NCBI GenBank assembly: GCA_965371445.1
Contig: CBDUYN010000187.1
Location: 1-19,866, forward strand
Direction: 5' to 3'
DNA: 19,866 bases
Source: DASWIG01 sp965371445
GTDB taxonomy: Bacteria; Acidobacteriota; Thermoanaerobaculia; Multivoradales; J023
Shown: positions 1-7,009 of the stretch, one piece after another
How the letters are laid out: every line of letters begins with the position of its first letter
Position numbering within the stretch: position 1 is the first letter of the stretch
Program-made: the position numbers and the translations under genes
The notes under the pieces: generated by a model
Database searches by the model: none
What the model was told of the DNA's origin: nothing
The model's input: the letters and a program-made list of their open reading frames with translations, nothing else

Positions 1-150
1 CTGTCAAGCCGGGCGAAACTTTTCGCCAACTGTAAAGTTATAGCGGTTTCTCATCTCGGCTTTGGCGATCCTCGCTCTGGCTGGAGCGGCGATTCTGCGC
101 CGTAGAGCTCGTGCCAGCACACCGGTTTAGTCATAGCGCTCGCGAGCACG

Positions 151-183
151 AAAAAAGCCCCGCACCAGACCGGTGCGGGGCTT
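151..183 (-). terminator. Rho-independent terminator (minus strand)
   Basis: A perfect 12-bp stem (arms 155-166 and 172-183) with a 5-nt loop is followed, read on the minus strand, by six T residues (151-156). It lies directly after the stop of the methyltransferase fragment at 190. It is an intact, canonical terminator left behind by an otherwise broken gene. Confidence 0.85.
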
Positions 184-189
184 ACGTCC

Positions 190-381
190 TCAAGACGTCT
201 TGAGGCGTTCAGCGGCGATCCGGCAGTACTTCGGATCCAGCTCGATGCCGAGAAAACTCCTCCCGAGTCGTAGCGCCGATCTGCCGGTGGTGCCGGAGCC
301 AAGAAACGGGTCGAGCACGTCCCATCGGGCAAGACGAGCCAGGCGGACGATGGCTCGCCGTTTCGCCGGGTTACCGCTCAA
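190..381 (-). pseudogene. C-terminal remnant of a DNA methyltransferase (beta-type, motif I near C-terminus)
   Basis: The reading frame contains DPFLGSGTTG, the SAM-binding motif I of N6-adenine/N4-cytosine DNA methyltransferases. It continues with LGRSFLGIELDPKYCRIA and stops at 190, just before the terminator. In the beta arrangement motif I lies close to the C-terminus, so this is the authentic gene end. Methyltransferase-like sequence begins only near position 326. Upstream of that the frame runs into a block that is duplicated at 996-1131, so the catalytic DPPY half is missing. It is probably non-functional. It could come from a restriction-modification or BREX-type methylase or from an orphan enzyme; the fragment is too short to tell. 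Confidence 0.7.
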
Positions 382-453
382 ATCCGCCGCTGAATGCCAA
401 GAACAGCGGACGGTGACTCACAGGTGTGCCAGAATCCCCGGATGGATACTCAG
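319..453. repeat. Direct repeat A, copy 1
   Basis: This stretch matches 996-1131 with scattered substitutions; both copies end in the same segment, CCCCGGATGGATACTCAGG. In copy 1 it abuts the methyltransferase fragment. In copy 2 it is followed directly by repeat B. Confidence 0.75.
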
Positions 454-549
454 GCTACCGCCCGAGCCCTCGATCCGTGGCAGATCGCGTGAGCGACCAA
501 GCCGACGTGTCACCGGACTCGAAGCCGTCGCTGAAGAGGTCGCCTTTCC

Positions 550-612
550 TTCGGCGAGCGGCTTTACTTCGTCGCCGACGACGGCGTCCACGGCCTGGAG
601 CTGGCAGCCCCG
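550..612 (+). pseudogene. ELWxxDGT-repeat protein fragment (plus strand)
   Basis: The plus frame reads GERLYFVADDGVHGLEL, close to the repeat unit of ELWxxDGT proteins (large surface repeat proteins; the typical unit contains LFF-ADDG-HGxELW). The frame is closed by a stop at 532 and there is no start codon with a ribosome binding site. It appears to be a scrap of one repeat unit joined head-to-head with another on the opposite strand. The match is short, so confidence is moderate. Confidence 0.4.
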
Positions 613-675
613 CGCGGGGTCACACGCCCGGAAGAAGAGGTGATCGCCCGCCACGATGAGCGTGCCGGGATCTGA
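606..675 (-). pseudogene. ELWxxDGT-like repeat fragment (minus strand)
   Basis: The minus frame reads GTLIVAGDHLFFRACDPARG, again resembling an ELWxxDGT repeat unit. It meets the plus-strand fragment at about 606-612, so two units of the same repeat type appear joined in opposite orientation. It is not an intact gene, and the resemblance rests on about 20 residues. Confidence 0.35.
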
Positions 676-729
676 GGAGCAGCGCCCGGGAACAGATGTC
701 GGCGACGACATACGTCCCTTCCACGGTGG

Positions 730-832
730 TGTCAGGCGCCGAGGCACGAGCCCACCTAAACGCGGGGCTGGCCGGGGCTGGCCTCAGCAAGCCGTTTGAG
801 CTAGCTCGTCGCGGGGTCGCGACTGGCCGCCC
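730..832. repeat. Direct repeat B, copy 1
   Basis: This stretch (CAGGCGCCGAGGCACGAGCC onward, through the segment TCGCGACTGGCC) recurs at 1127-1219 with small insertions and deletions. No coding function is seen between 676 and 1000; the open frames there look like shadows. Confidence 0.7.
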
Positions 833-995
833 ACGAACGTAGTTGTCCGGTAGCTCCACGTTCGCGTTACACACGGGGGCATACTGGCCCGCCTGCCAAG
901 GGAAAGTGTCGCTGAGGGTCAGCCTCGACGGACATAGGGTGCTCCTCTCCGGAACGGACGAACGGCGTCCTCCGATCATGCTGACCGCCCAGATC

Positions 996-1219
996 CCATC
1001 ACGCAAGACGCGAGCCAGGCGGACGATGCCTCGCCGTTTCGCCGCATTACCGCTCGGATCCGCCGCTGAGTGCCAAAAACGGCGGGCGATGACTCGCATG
1101 TGTGCCAGAATCCCCGGATGGATACTCAGGCGCCGAGGCACGAGCCCACCTACGCGGAGGCTGGGCTGGCCTCAGCAAGACGTTGAGCTCGCTCTTCGCG
1201 GGTCGCGACTGGCCCCTGG
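996..1219. repeat. Direct repeats A and B, second copies, contiguous
   Basis: Repeat A (996-1131) is followed at once by repeat B (1127-1219). The first copies of the two blocks are separated by about 280 bp carrying the ELWxxDGT scraps. The contiguous A-B arrangement may be the original one, with the first copy split by later insertion or rearrangement. Confidence 0.7.
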
Positions 1220-1310
1220 GGTTAGGCGTCTGCCACGGAAAAGGCCGCCCTGTCAGAAGTCAAGCTGGCAGAAAAAACACCAAACCTACCTTCCAGAAGG
1301 AGACCTCACC

Positions 1311-1370
1311 ATGGTGGTCAAGACCTCGGTCAGAGCCGGCATTGGCCCCGGCCCCGATCCGCGGGGCTAG
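1311..1370 (+). CDS. Very short peptide, 19 aa (TSVRAG motif)
   Basis: The peptide is MVVKTSVRAGIGPGPDPRG. Its ATG is preceded by a near-ideal ribosome binding site, AAGGAGA at 1297-1303, 7 nt upstream, one of the best in the window. From memory, very short proteins with a K-T-x-V-x-A-G motif recur in Acidobacteriota and related genomes, and I do not know their function. It converges with the large HTH/TPR-like gene on the opposite strand, and an inverted repeat at 1382-1420 separates them. It could be a leader or signalling peptide, a modified-peptide precursor, or a chance ORF. The ribosome binding site argues against chance. Confidence 0.5.
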   Translation: MVVKTSVRAGIGPGPDPRG

Positions 1371-1381
1371 TCCCCTCGGCA

Positions 1382-1420
1382 AGATGCCCTACCTTCTCTC
1401 TGAGTTACGGTAGGGCATCT
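1382..1420. terminator. Perfect 12-bp inverted repeat between convergent genes
   Basis: Arms AGATGCCCTACC (1382-1393) and GGTAGGGCATCT (1409-1420) enclose a 15-nt loop. The stop codon of the minus-strand HTH/TPR-like gene lies inside one arm, so its last codons form the stem. Neither side has a T-run, so it is either a weak bidirectional terminator or another kind of boundary element. Confidence 0.5.
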
Positions 1421-3893
1421 GCACCTTCAGCAGGAGGATGCGAATTCGGTCGCCAAGATTCGACTCAGCGCTCAAATTCGCCAGGAACGCCTCCGCCGCC
1501 AGGGCGAGGCGGCCACCAAAAGCCTGATTCGCCTTGAGGGCCATGGCTGCCTTGATTCCAAGGTGGTAAGCCTGCGACACTTGCCCATCCTTGGCATTCT
1601 CAAGCGCCGCAAAGAGACACGCGATGGTGGCTTTCTGCGGTTGTGAGGTAGCCGCCAGCTCCCGCTCCGCGCGAAGAAACAGAGACTGAGCAACGCGGGG
1701 TTTCGGCTCCGTAAGCCCCGTGCAGAAGGGGATCCAAGCCTTCGTCCTTGCAGACAGCTCCGAGGCGGCGACGAATTCAGCAAACTCGAACGGCAATTCA
1801 TCGTCGAAATGAAAGTAATGCTTCGCAATGATAAGCCAAGTCATGATCCAAGCGTTGACCAATGGATCATTCGCAGCCATTTCCCAGCAAGCAAGAAACT
1901 GAGCGTATGCCCTCTCGTCTCCGCGGAGCAGCAGAATCGCCCCTCTCGAGAGTCTGGCCTTGAGCGCGTCTGAAGGCATTCCCAGCGCATCGAACAGAAA
2001 GAGCGCATCATTCAGCAAGTCAAGCGCAGTGTCGGAGTCGCCAGCATCCGCATAAATGAGGCTGGCGATCCATCGGACCGTGGCGGCAATCGCCATGTCA
2101 TCAAATGGCGAGCCTAGGTCGACCTGCTCCAGGAGGGATACCGCATCGGCGTACTTGGTGGAGATTCTGGCAATCTCGGCTCGCGAAGCCAGGGCCCATC
2201 GATGCTCGTCGAGGTCATGTGCCTTGCTTAGCAGATTAGCTTCGAACACGTCGCAAGCGATATCGATAGCCTGCACTCGACATGAGAGCTCAAGGTCCAC
2301 AGCTCGGCCGAGGCACTCCCTGACCGTGTATCTGGCAACACTCAGTTCCCTGATGAGCCGCTTCGTCTCTCTACTGATTCCCTTCGCGAGGCGGTCCAAG
2401 CCGCCCCGGAGGAACACCATGCTCTCTTGGGCGGCATGGGCGGTCGGCAGATCCCTGAGCAGCGCGAGACCGAGCACGAGCTCCGTCAAGGCGACGCGCT
2501 CCTCTTCCTGCTCGACGTCCCCGGTCAGCGATCTTTCCGGATCGGCTCCGTGCTTCCTCGTCTTTCGCAGCCGAGCCTGCGCCGCCGAGTAGGCAAGCTG
2601 CGCCAGGTCCGAAGAGCCGACGTCAAGATCCCTGAGGCTGCCGAGCAGACGAGACCGACAAGAGGTGTCCAGAGCGGCACGCACGCAGCCGTAGATGAGG
2701 CGAGGGTCTCGCCACATCCGGTCGATCGCGACGCTGGCGGCGAGAACCGGGTGAGCCCGAACCTCGGATTCCAGCCGAGGCAGGATACCCTCGTCCTCGA
2801 GGCCAAACACGTCAGCCTCCGGAGCTATGGTCAGCTCGACGCCGGATCCCTCGGAGCCTTCCATGGCGCTCAGGCATTCCATCACGGCCTGCACGGCCCA
2901 GGGCACGCCATATCCGGCCAGCCGCCAGGTGGCATGGTCCACCAGCCCTTCGGGTACCGGTCCGGAGCGCCGGAGGTCGCCGGGGTTCTCTCCCGTATGT
3001 CGGATGAACCACCGGTAAACCGTCCGCTGGGAGTGTTGCCCCAGGCTCTTCGCGATCTTCTCGATGGGCAAGGCGGACTCTCCGACGGCATACGCGGCGG
3101 TTTCGACCCATCGTTTCGTGATGTAGCTCTTGACGGTCTCACCCAGGTGGAACCTGAGTTGCTCACCGGCGTTTTCCTTGTCGCGGACCGGGGACTGACG
3201 AGCCGCCTCGGTCGCGTTCAGACCATCGAAGAGGTGCTCGGCGATGTAGCCCAGAAGCGGTTTGAGATGGTCGGGCAGAAGGTCCTTGTCCCGCTGAATG
3301 CGGTCGACCGTCTCAGCCCGCGCTCGTTCCAGTGGGTCCAGGTCTCCCAGAAGCCGGAATTCAGAAGGCGGGCTCTCGATCCAGGCCAGCAAGGTGAGAA
3401 GAGCGCCGCAGTCGCCAGGGCGGCGATTCCCCCGCGCAAATCGGTTCCAGGTGTAGTAATCCAGGCTGGGCTTTAAGAGCCTCGGCCAGAGGAGGATCTC
3501 CGGAGGAGTCCCGGTCACTTTGACATGCCATTCGCAGAAGGTGCGGAGTACGGGCAGCCCGACCGCGGCCGCGACCTCCCCGGTCGGAGCTTCGAGGCCG
3601 TAATCGCGCCGGAGCACCGGAGGCAGGCGGCGGGCCGTCTCGACTTGCGCCGTCCGGAAGTAGTCCTTCAACGGCACGTCGAGGTGCGCGCCGGCCAAGG
3701 TGGCTACGTCCCAGTTGCCGCCGGTGGCCTCGAGTGCGGCCTTGACGGAGAGGTCCGCGTCGAAGAGGTGCTCCTCCACGTAGGCCAGAACGCCCTCCAG
3801 GCTTTGTGGGGCGTTCTCCCGTTCCCGTCGCAGCCGCTCTTTGACAGTCTCGGCGGCGCGATCCCGTGCCTGGACAATGACTCTTCGCGGCAT
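1389..3893 (-). CDS. Tandem AraC-type HTH / TPR-like regulatory protein (834 aa)
   Basis: The N-terminal third holds two AraC-like helix-turn-helix regions, roughly residues 35-135 and 210-309. Each carries a pattern like TGEVAAAVGLP...F..WHVKVTGTPPE or IEKIAKSLGQ...VYRWFIRHTGENP. The rest is alpha-helical; about residues 560-800 look like TPR repeats (A-rich helices of about 34-residue spacing). No membrane segment or kinase/effector domain is visible. The likely role is a DNA-binding regulator with a protein- or peptide-sensing repeat domain; the target is unknown. I chose ATG at 3893 because the upstream small ORF stops 1 nt before it (TAA-G-ATG), which suggests translational coupling. A GTG at 3926 with AAGGGG upstream is the alternative. 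The gene converges with the 19-aa peptide gene. Confidence 0.8.
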   Translation of the reverse strand: MPRRVIVQARDRAAETVKERLRRERENAPQSLEGVLAYVEEHLFDADLSVKAALEATGGNWDVATLAGAHLDVPLKDYFRTAQVETARRLPPVLRRDYGLEAPTGEVAAAVGLPVLRTFCEWHVKVTGTPPEILLWPRLLKPSLDYYTWNRFARGNRRPGDCGALLTLLAWIESPPSEFRLLGDLDPLERARAETVDRIQRDKDLLPDHLKPLLGYIAEHLFDGLNATEAARQSPVRDKENAGEQLRFHLGETVKSYITKRWVETAAYAVGESALPIEKIAKSLGQHSQRTVYRWFIRHTGENPGDLRRSGPVPEGLVDHATWRLAGYGVPWAVQAVMECLSAMEGSEGSGVELTIAPEADVFGLEDEGILPRLESEVRAHPVLAASVAIDRMWRDPRLIYGCVRAALDTSCRSRLLGSLRDLDVGSSDLAQLAYSAAQARLRKTRKHGADPERSLTGDVEQEEERVALTELVLGLALLRDLPTAHAAQESMVFLRGGLDRLAKGISRETKRLIRELSVARYTVRECLGRAVDLELSCRVQAIDIACDVFEANLLSKAHDLDEHRWALASRAEIARISTKYADAVSLLEQVDLGSPFDDMAIAATVRWIASLIYADAGDSDTALDLLNDALFLFDALGMPSDALKARLSRGAILLLRGDERAYAQFLACWEMAANDPLVNAWIMTWLIIAKHYFHFDDELPFEFAEFVAASELSARTKAWIPFCTGLTEPKPRVAQSLFLRAERELAATSQPQKATIACLFAALENAKDGQVSQAYHLGIKAAMALKANQAFGGRLALAAEAFLANLSAESNLGDRIRILLLKVQMPYRNSERR

Positions 3894-3894
3894 C

Positions 3895-4152
3895 TTACAG
3901 GCCCCGCCGTCTTGCCCCAGCAGCACGGTATCCCCTTGTAGGCCAAGGGGGAGGAGGTCGACGAGCGGGCATCCGCCCCTGTGGTCCGGCCGGCGGCGGA
4001 GAGTCCGTCCCTGCTGCTGGGTGGGACGGCCTGCCGTGGCGTCGTCGCCGAGTCCTGGACACCTTCTCGCGGTCCTGGTGGATTCTCTCCTGCGTGGCCA
4101 CGGACGCCTGGTCTCGAAGCTTCCTCTCGACGCTCTGGTCTCTTCGGCTCAT
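3895..4152 (-). CDS. Small basic hypothetical protein (85 aa), coupled to the HTH/TPR-like gene
   Basis: ATG at 4152 has GGGAGGG about 5 nt upstream. The stop TAA is separated from the next ATG (3893) by one base. The first ~40 residues are charged and helix-like (MSRRDQSVERKLRDQASVAT...) with good GC at third positions. The second half is rich in proline and arginine with less coding-like codon use, so the true product may be shorter or the frame may be damaged. I recognise no family. The case for a gene rests on the ribosome binding site and the coupling. Confidence 0.4.
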   Translation of the reverse strand: MSRRDQSVERKLRDQASVATQERIHQDREKVSRTRRRRHGRPSHPAAGTDSPPPAGPQGRMPARRPPPPWPTRGYRAAGARRRGL

Positions 4153-4196
4153 CGGCACCCTCCCGAATTTCTTGAGTGCCGCTAGCCTAGCACATC

Positions 4197-4280
4197 GGCG
4201 ATTTCGGGGGGAAGGGCGCTGCCAGGACTGTCGGCAGGGGCGATTTCGGGGGGAAGGGCGCTGCCAGGGCTGTCGGCAGG
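4197..4280. repeat. Two-copy tandem repeat, 42-bp period
   Basis: The unit beginning GGCGATTTCGGGGGGAAGGG occurs twice, offset by 42 bp, with few changes. It is followed by a shorter repeat of GGGCTGTCGGCA. This intergenic stretch (4153-4423) shows no convincing gene. Its end (4282-4306) shares CTGTCGGCGGTGC and GGTGCCACCCACTTCGG with 6359-6387. Confidence 0.75.
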
Positions 4281-4423
4281 GCTGTCGGCGGTGCCACCCA
4301 CTTCGGGAGAGGGCGCCCGGAGCACCAAGGCGGGTGCTGCTTCGAGCTGGCTCCTGTGGGCCGGCGACTGAGGGGCAGTTCTCCTCAGCAGCGCCGGGTC
4401 AATTCTGGCAAGCGCTTAAGAGC

Positions 4424-5806
4424 TCAGTAGATCCGAAGAATCGTCGCCACCCACAGGGCGTTGGCCACAAGAATCCACACCGCGGTGCCGACCCATAGCT
4501 CGAAGGAGTACCGTGTTCGGACTTGTACAAGGTCGTCGGCGGCGAGCCCGAGCCACGGCAACCATCCCCAGGCGTACCAACCGCCGACGGCACCCCATAC
4601 CCCAAAGACGCCCCACTTGCCGATAGAAAACGCCACGAAGCCCGCGGCAGCCGCCAAAAGGCCCGCGACATGGGGTCTCCGGAGCTCCGAAGACGACGCT
4701 GGCCTCAGCGCCGCAAGCCACAGCAGCCCGAGCAGAGCCCCCGCCGCGACGAGCCAGAACGGCGGTTTGAACACCGACCACCCCCCGAGCCAGAAGGCCG
4801 TCTTGACGAAGGTGTACAGACTATGGAGCACGCCGACGGCCACTTCCCAGGGCGGCTGACCGAGGGCCTTTCCGAGCGCGGCGAGCTCCAGGGTACCGCC
4901 CCAGGCCCAACCTCGTAAGAGCTGAAAAGGGGCGACAAGCCCTGACAGGGCAAGCGCCGCGGAAGCGGGCCTCCAGCCGTCGCGCAACCAGATCCGCCCG
5001 AGGGCATAGACGACAACTGGGGCCGCTGTCAGCTTGAGCAGCGGCCCCAGGGCGACGAGAACGTAGACGCTCCATCGCCGGTCCTCTCTCTCCAAGTTCG
5101 CCACCAGAAGCGCGCACCAGAGGAAGACAGCGGCGTCGTTCGACGCCCTGGCGAGCGATTCGACAGCCCCAGGAGCCAGCAGGAGCCACAAGACGGCCAT
5201 CTCCCAGCGATGTCCGCGAAGCCGTCCTGTCGAGCGTAGGGGTCCGAGAAGCGCGCAGGTAACGAGGAAGACGCTCGCGAGGCGCAGCACGAGGAGCCGT
5301 CGCTCGGGCGACGTCGCTCCCGGCCCAGAGGCCAGGTGGCTCCAGACCATCAAGAGAGGAGCTGTTGCCAGGTAGTAGAGCGGCGGCTGGTGGGATTCGT
5401 AGTTGTAGACCTCCTCGCCCGGTAGGCGTTCGACGGGAGGGCCGAGGACGTTGAAGAGCGCCCCTGAACCGTCGAAACGTGGACAGCCGAACCGGGCCGC
5501 GAGGTCGCCTCCGCAAGGGTGAGAGACGATCGCCGCGACAATCGCCCCATCGACGCGCTCTCCTCGTAGACCCTCGACGATGCCGGCGTCGGCGAAAGCC
5601 ACGGCCCTCGCCAGATGGAACGGCTCGTCGGGGCCCTCGAAGACGGGGAAGGAGAAGGCGTGAAGAAGGAAGCGGGCGATCACCACCCACCTCAGGAAGC
5701 TCAACAGTGAGTCTCGGGAAGCTGGCTCGGCGATCAAGGAGAGATCCTCTGAGTCGGTCACGGCCGGGTTCTCGCCGAGCTTATCAGGCCGCGGCGAGAC
5801 GTCCAT
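4424..5806 (-). CDS. Multi-pass membrane protein, DUF2142-like (GT-C glycosyltransferase-type), 460 aa
   Basis: After a hydrophilic N-terminus (about 35 residues) come about ten hydrophobic segments. The first extracytoplasmic loop carries FEGPDEPFHLARA (about residues 57-67) and YESHQPPLYYLATAPL (about 136-151). The acidic pair after the first membrane helix and the HQPPLYY motif are typical of DUF2142 and related GT-C enzymes, which transfer sugars from polyprenyl-phosphate donors in the membrane. The length is in the usual range. No good ribosome binding site precedes ATG 5806, so an internal start is possible. Its immediate neighbours are not sugar genes, so the acceptor is unknown. It looks intact. 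Confidence 0.8.
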   Translation of the reverse strand: MDVSPRPDKLGENPAVTDSEDLSLIAEPASRDSLLSFLRWVVIARFLLHAFSFPVFEGPDEPFHLARAVAFADAGIVEGLRGERVDGAIVAAIVSHPCGGDLAARFGCPRFDGSGALFNVLGPPVERLPGEEVYNYESHQPPLYYLATAPLLMVWSHLASGPGATSPERRLLVLRLASVFLVTCALLGPLRSTGRLRGHRWEMAVLWLLLAPGAVESLARASNDAAVFLWCALLVANLEREDRRWSVYVLVALGPLLKLTAAPVVVYALGRIWLRDGWRPASAALALSGLVAPFQLLRGWAWGGTLELAALGKALGQPPWEVAVGVLHSLYTFVKTAFWLGGWSVFKPPFWLVAAGALLGLLWLAALRPASSSELRRPHVAGLLAAAAGFVAFSIGKWGVFGVWGAVGGWYAWGWLPWLGLAADDLVQVRTRYSFELWVGTAVWILVANALWVATILRIY

Positions 5807-6039
5807 ACGGAGGCTGCCGTCACGCGCCGGCGATCGACGTCCGGCGTCTCCCGGGTCCGGGAGTACACCGCGCCGTAGGCCAATCCCATCCGGCGAACGG
5901 TGTCTCCAGGGTCCGGCAAGCGTTCGGGCTCATGCGGGCAACCCAGAGGCGAGTCTCTACGCCGGTGCGTCGAATACCGGCTAAGCACCGTCGATATTTA
6001 CTCCTTATTTTCGAAATGATTTACGTTAACCGCACAACC
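5807..6039. other. Intergenic region with no gene seen
   Basis: This is the upstream region of the DUF2142-like gene. No convincing frame with a ribosome binding site is seen on either strand. Base composition drops to clearly AT-rich at about 5990-6060, unlike the rest of the window. Confidence 0.5.
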
Positions 6040-6068
6040 TTGACACATCCAAACGCTTGGGCTAAGCT
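6040..6068 (+). promoter_or_regulatory. Sigma-70-like promoter candidate
   Basis: TTGACA (6040-6045), a 17-bp spacer and TAAGCT (6063-6068) lie in the AT-rich stretch. The -35 is perfect and the -10 is weak. It points into the orphan secreted-protein fragment, so it may be fortuitous or a leftover. Confidence 0.3.
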
Positions 6069-6259
6069 CAAGAGGTCCGGTCTCGATAGTTCCTGACATC
6101 GACTACGTCGGTTTTCAGATCAAGCAACCTTCCGGCGTGACATTTCCGAATCAAAGCACTGTCGAAAATTTCATCATAAAATCGGGTATAGAGGCCTTGA
6201 TTTTCTCGGATGGCTTTGAGAGTGGAGATGCCGCGGCCTGGTCGACAACAGTGCCTTAG
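6044..6259 (+). pseudogene. 3' fragment of a secreted protein with DGFESGD...W C-terminus
   Basis: The plus frame has no ATG and opens after a stop at 6041. It reads through a beta-rich stretch (VSIVPDIDYVGFQIKQPSG...) and ends IFSDGFESGDAAAWSTTVP followed by TAG (6257-6259). From memory, C-termini of the form (F/S)DGFESGDxxAWS are common on exported proteins of Thermoanaerobaculia-like bacteria and probably act in sorting or anchoring. The signal peptide and the body of the protein are absent, so this is a broken remnant. It is the best taxonomic hint in the window. Confidence 0.55.
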
Positions 6260-6358
6260 CGGGAGTTTGGGAACCCTCGTTCCTTGCTACCCTTTTGGCC
6301 CGGGGAGCCGAGCAGGTGGTCGACCTGAAGGTGCAGATCGCGGCGGTGCGGTGCGGCC

Positions 6359-6491
6359 TGTCGGCGGTGCGGTGCCACCCACTTCGGCAGGAGCTTGTCA
6401 AGTAGATACACTCCTCCGTGGCAGAAATTCCGGAAAAATCTGCGTCCGGATCGGTTCGGTTCGGTCCAGCACGGCAGCTGCCGAAGTGGGT
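6359..6491. repeat. Dispersed/inverted repeat element
   Basis: ACCCACTTCGGCAG (6377-6390) and CTGCCGAAGTGGGT (6478-6491) form a perfect 14-bp inverted repeat around about 87 bp of non-coding sequence. The left part, from CTGTCGGCGGTGC to GGTGCCACCCACTTCGG, also occurs at 4282-4306. This may be a small non-autonomous element or the ends of one; no target-site duplication was identified. Confidence 0.45.
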
Positions 6492-6498
6492 AGTACCG

Positions 6499-6632
6499 AA
6501 GGAGGGCTGCCCGGGCCGAGCTGCCGCGACCAGCTCGAGGTTCCAGAAGAAGTGGGAGACGAAGCTGGTCTGGTCGCCCGCTTCCCCGCCTGCGCGAGCT
6601 CACCGAACGCCTTCGAGCTCGACGTCCCCACC
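6499..6632. repeat. 134-bp perfect direct repeat, copy 1 (copy 2 at 9476-9609)
   Basis: By eye the two copies are identical over 134 bp, a sign of a recent duplication or gene conversion. In copy 2 the block follows the deletion-damaged sigma-54 gene. In copy 1 it follows the dispersed repeat. A second matching block follows each copy: 6851-7225 and 9609-about 9995. Confidence 0.9.
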
Positions 6633-6864
6633 CGTCCCCGCAAGGACGACCTCGTTGAGCTCTTGACGCGTTCCCGGCGTCCTTCGAGAAGATCCTCGGC
6701 GTCCTCAAGCTCGCCGAGCTCAAGGCCGGCTGCCGTGACGCTGCCCTCGACGACGGCGGACGCCAGAAGGCTCCCTGCAAGCAGGACGACGCCAAGAAGG
6801 ACGAAGACAAGTCGGACGACGCCACCGCGACGAACGTCACCGGCGTCATCCAGACCGCGGGACT
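6621..6864 (+). pseudogene. Frameshifted fragment, possibly SAP-like
   Basis: One frame reads RKDDLVELLTR (about 6636-6668). The next frame carries on as AFPASFEKILGVLKLAELKA followed by GCRDAALDDGGRQKA, then acidic/lysine-rich sequence. The L-x-x-A/E-L-K-x-x-C-R...G-L-x-D-x-G pattern resembles SAP DNA-binding motifs, which occur at the ends of some defence nucleases and helicases. A one-frame shift separates the two parts. The 218 bp at 6633-6850 are missing from the second copy of the surrounding repeat. The identification is tentative. Confidence 0.25.
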
Positions 6865-6912
6865 GGCGACTGGCCCCACTGGCGGCTCTTGGTCGCAATC
6901 GGTCGCCGTCAC

Positions 6913-6997
6913 GATCCGCCGACGGATCAGCTACACATTTCAGGCGGACACAAGTCCGCCCCGTCGCCGCAGTTGCGGTGTCGACAAATTTGTCGAC
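6913..6997 (+). promoter_or_regulatory. Palindrome cluster, copy 1, upstream of the decayed RelA/SpoT fragment
   Basis: There are four inverted repeats in a row: GATCCG-CCGA-CGGATC (6913-6928), GGCGGAC-ACAA-GTCCGCC (6943-6960), CGCCGCA-GT-TGCGGTG (6965-6980) and the 18-bp perfect palindrome GTCGACAAATTTGTCGAC (6980-6997). The intact operon has the same cluster at 9671-9767. The single base change in the third hairpin (C to T) would still pair as G-U in RNA. Confidence 0.55.
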
Positions 6998-7009
6998 TAA
7001 GATCCAGGC

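Noticed and set aside
1382..1420. Transposon terminal repeat or attachment site
   Set aside because: The palindrome includes the gene's own stop codon and lies between convergent genes. No transposase or integrase is present anywhere in the window.
2427..3476. A 349-aa plus-strand frame
   Set aside because: It lies antisense to the HTH/TPR-like gene, has no ribosome binding site and no recognisable domain.
5479..6096. A 205-aa plus-strand frame
   Set aside because: It is antisense to the membrane protein and then intergenic; arginine-rich low-complexity composition.
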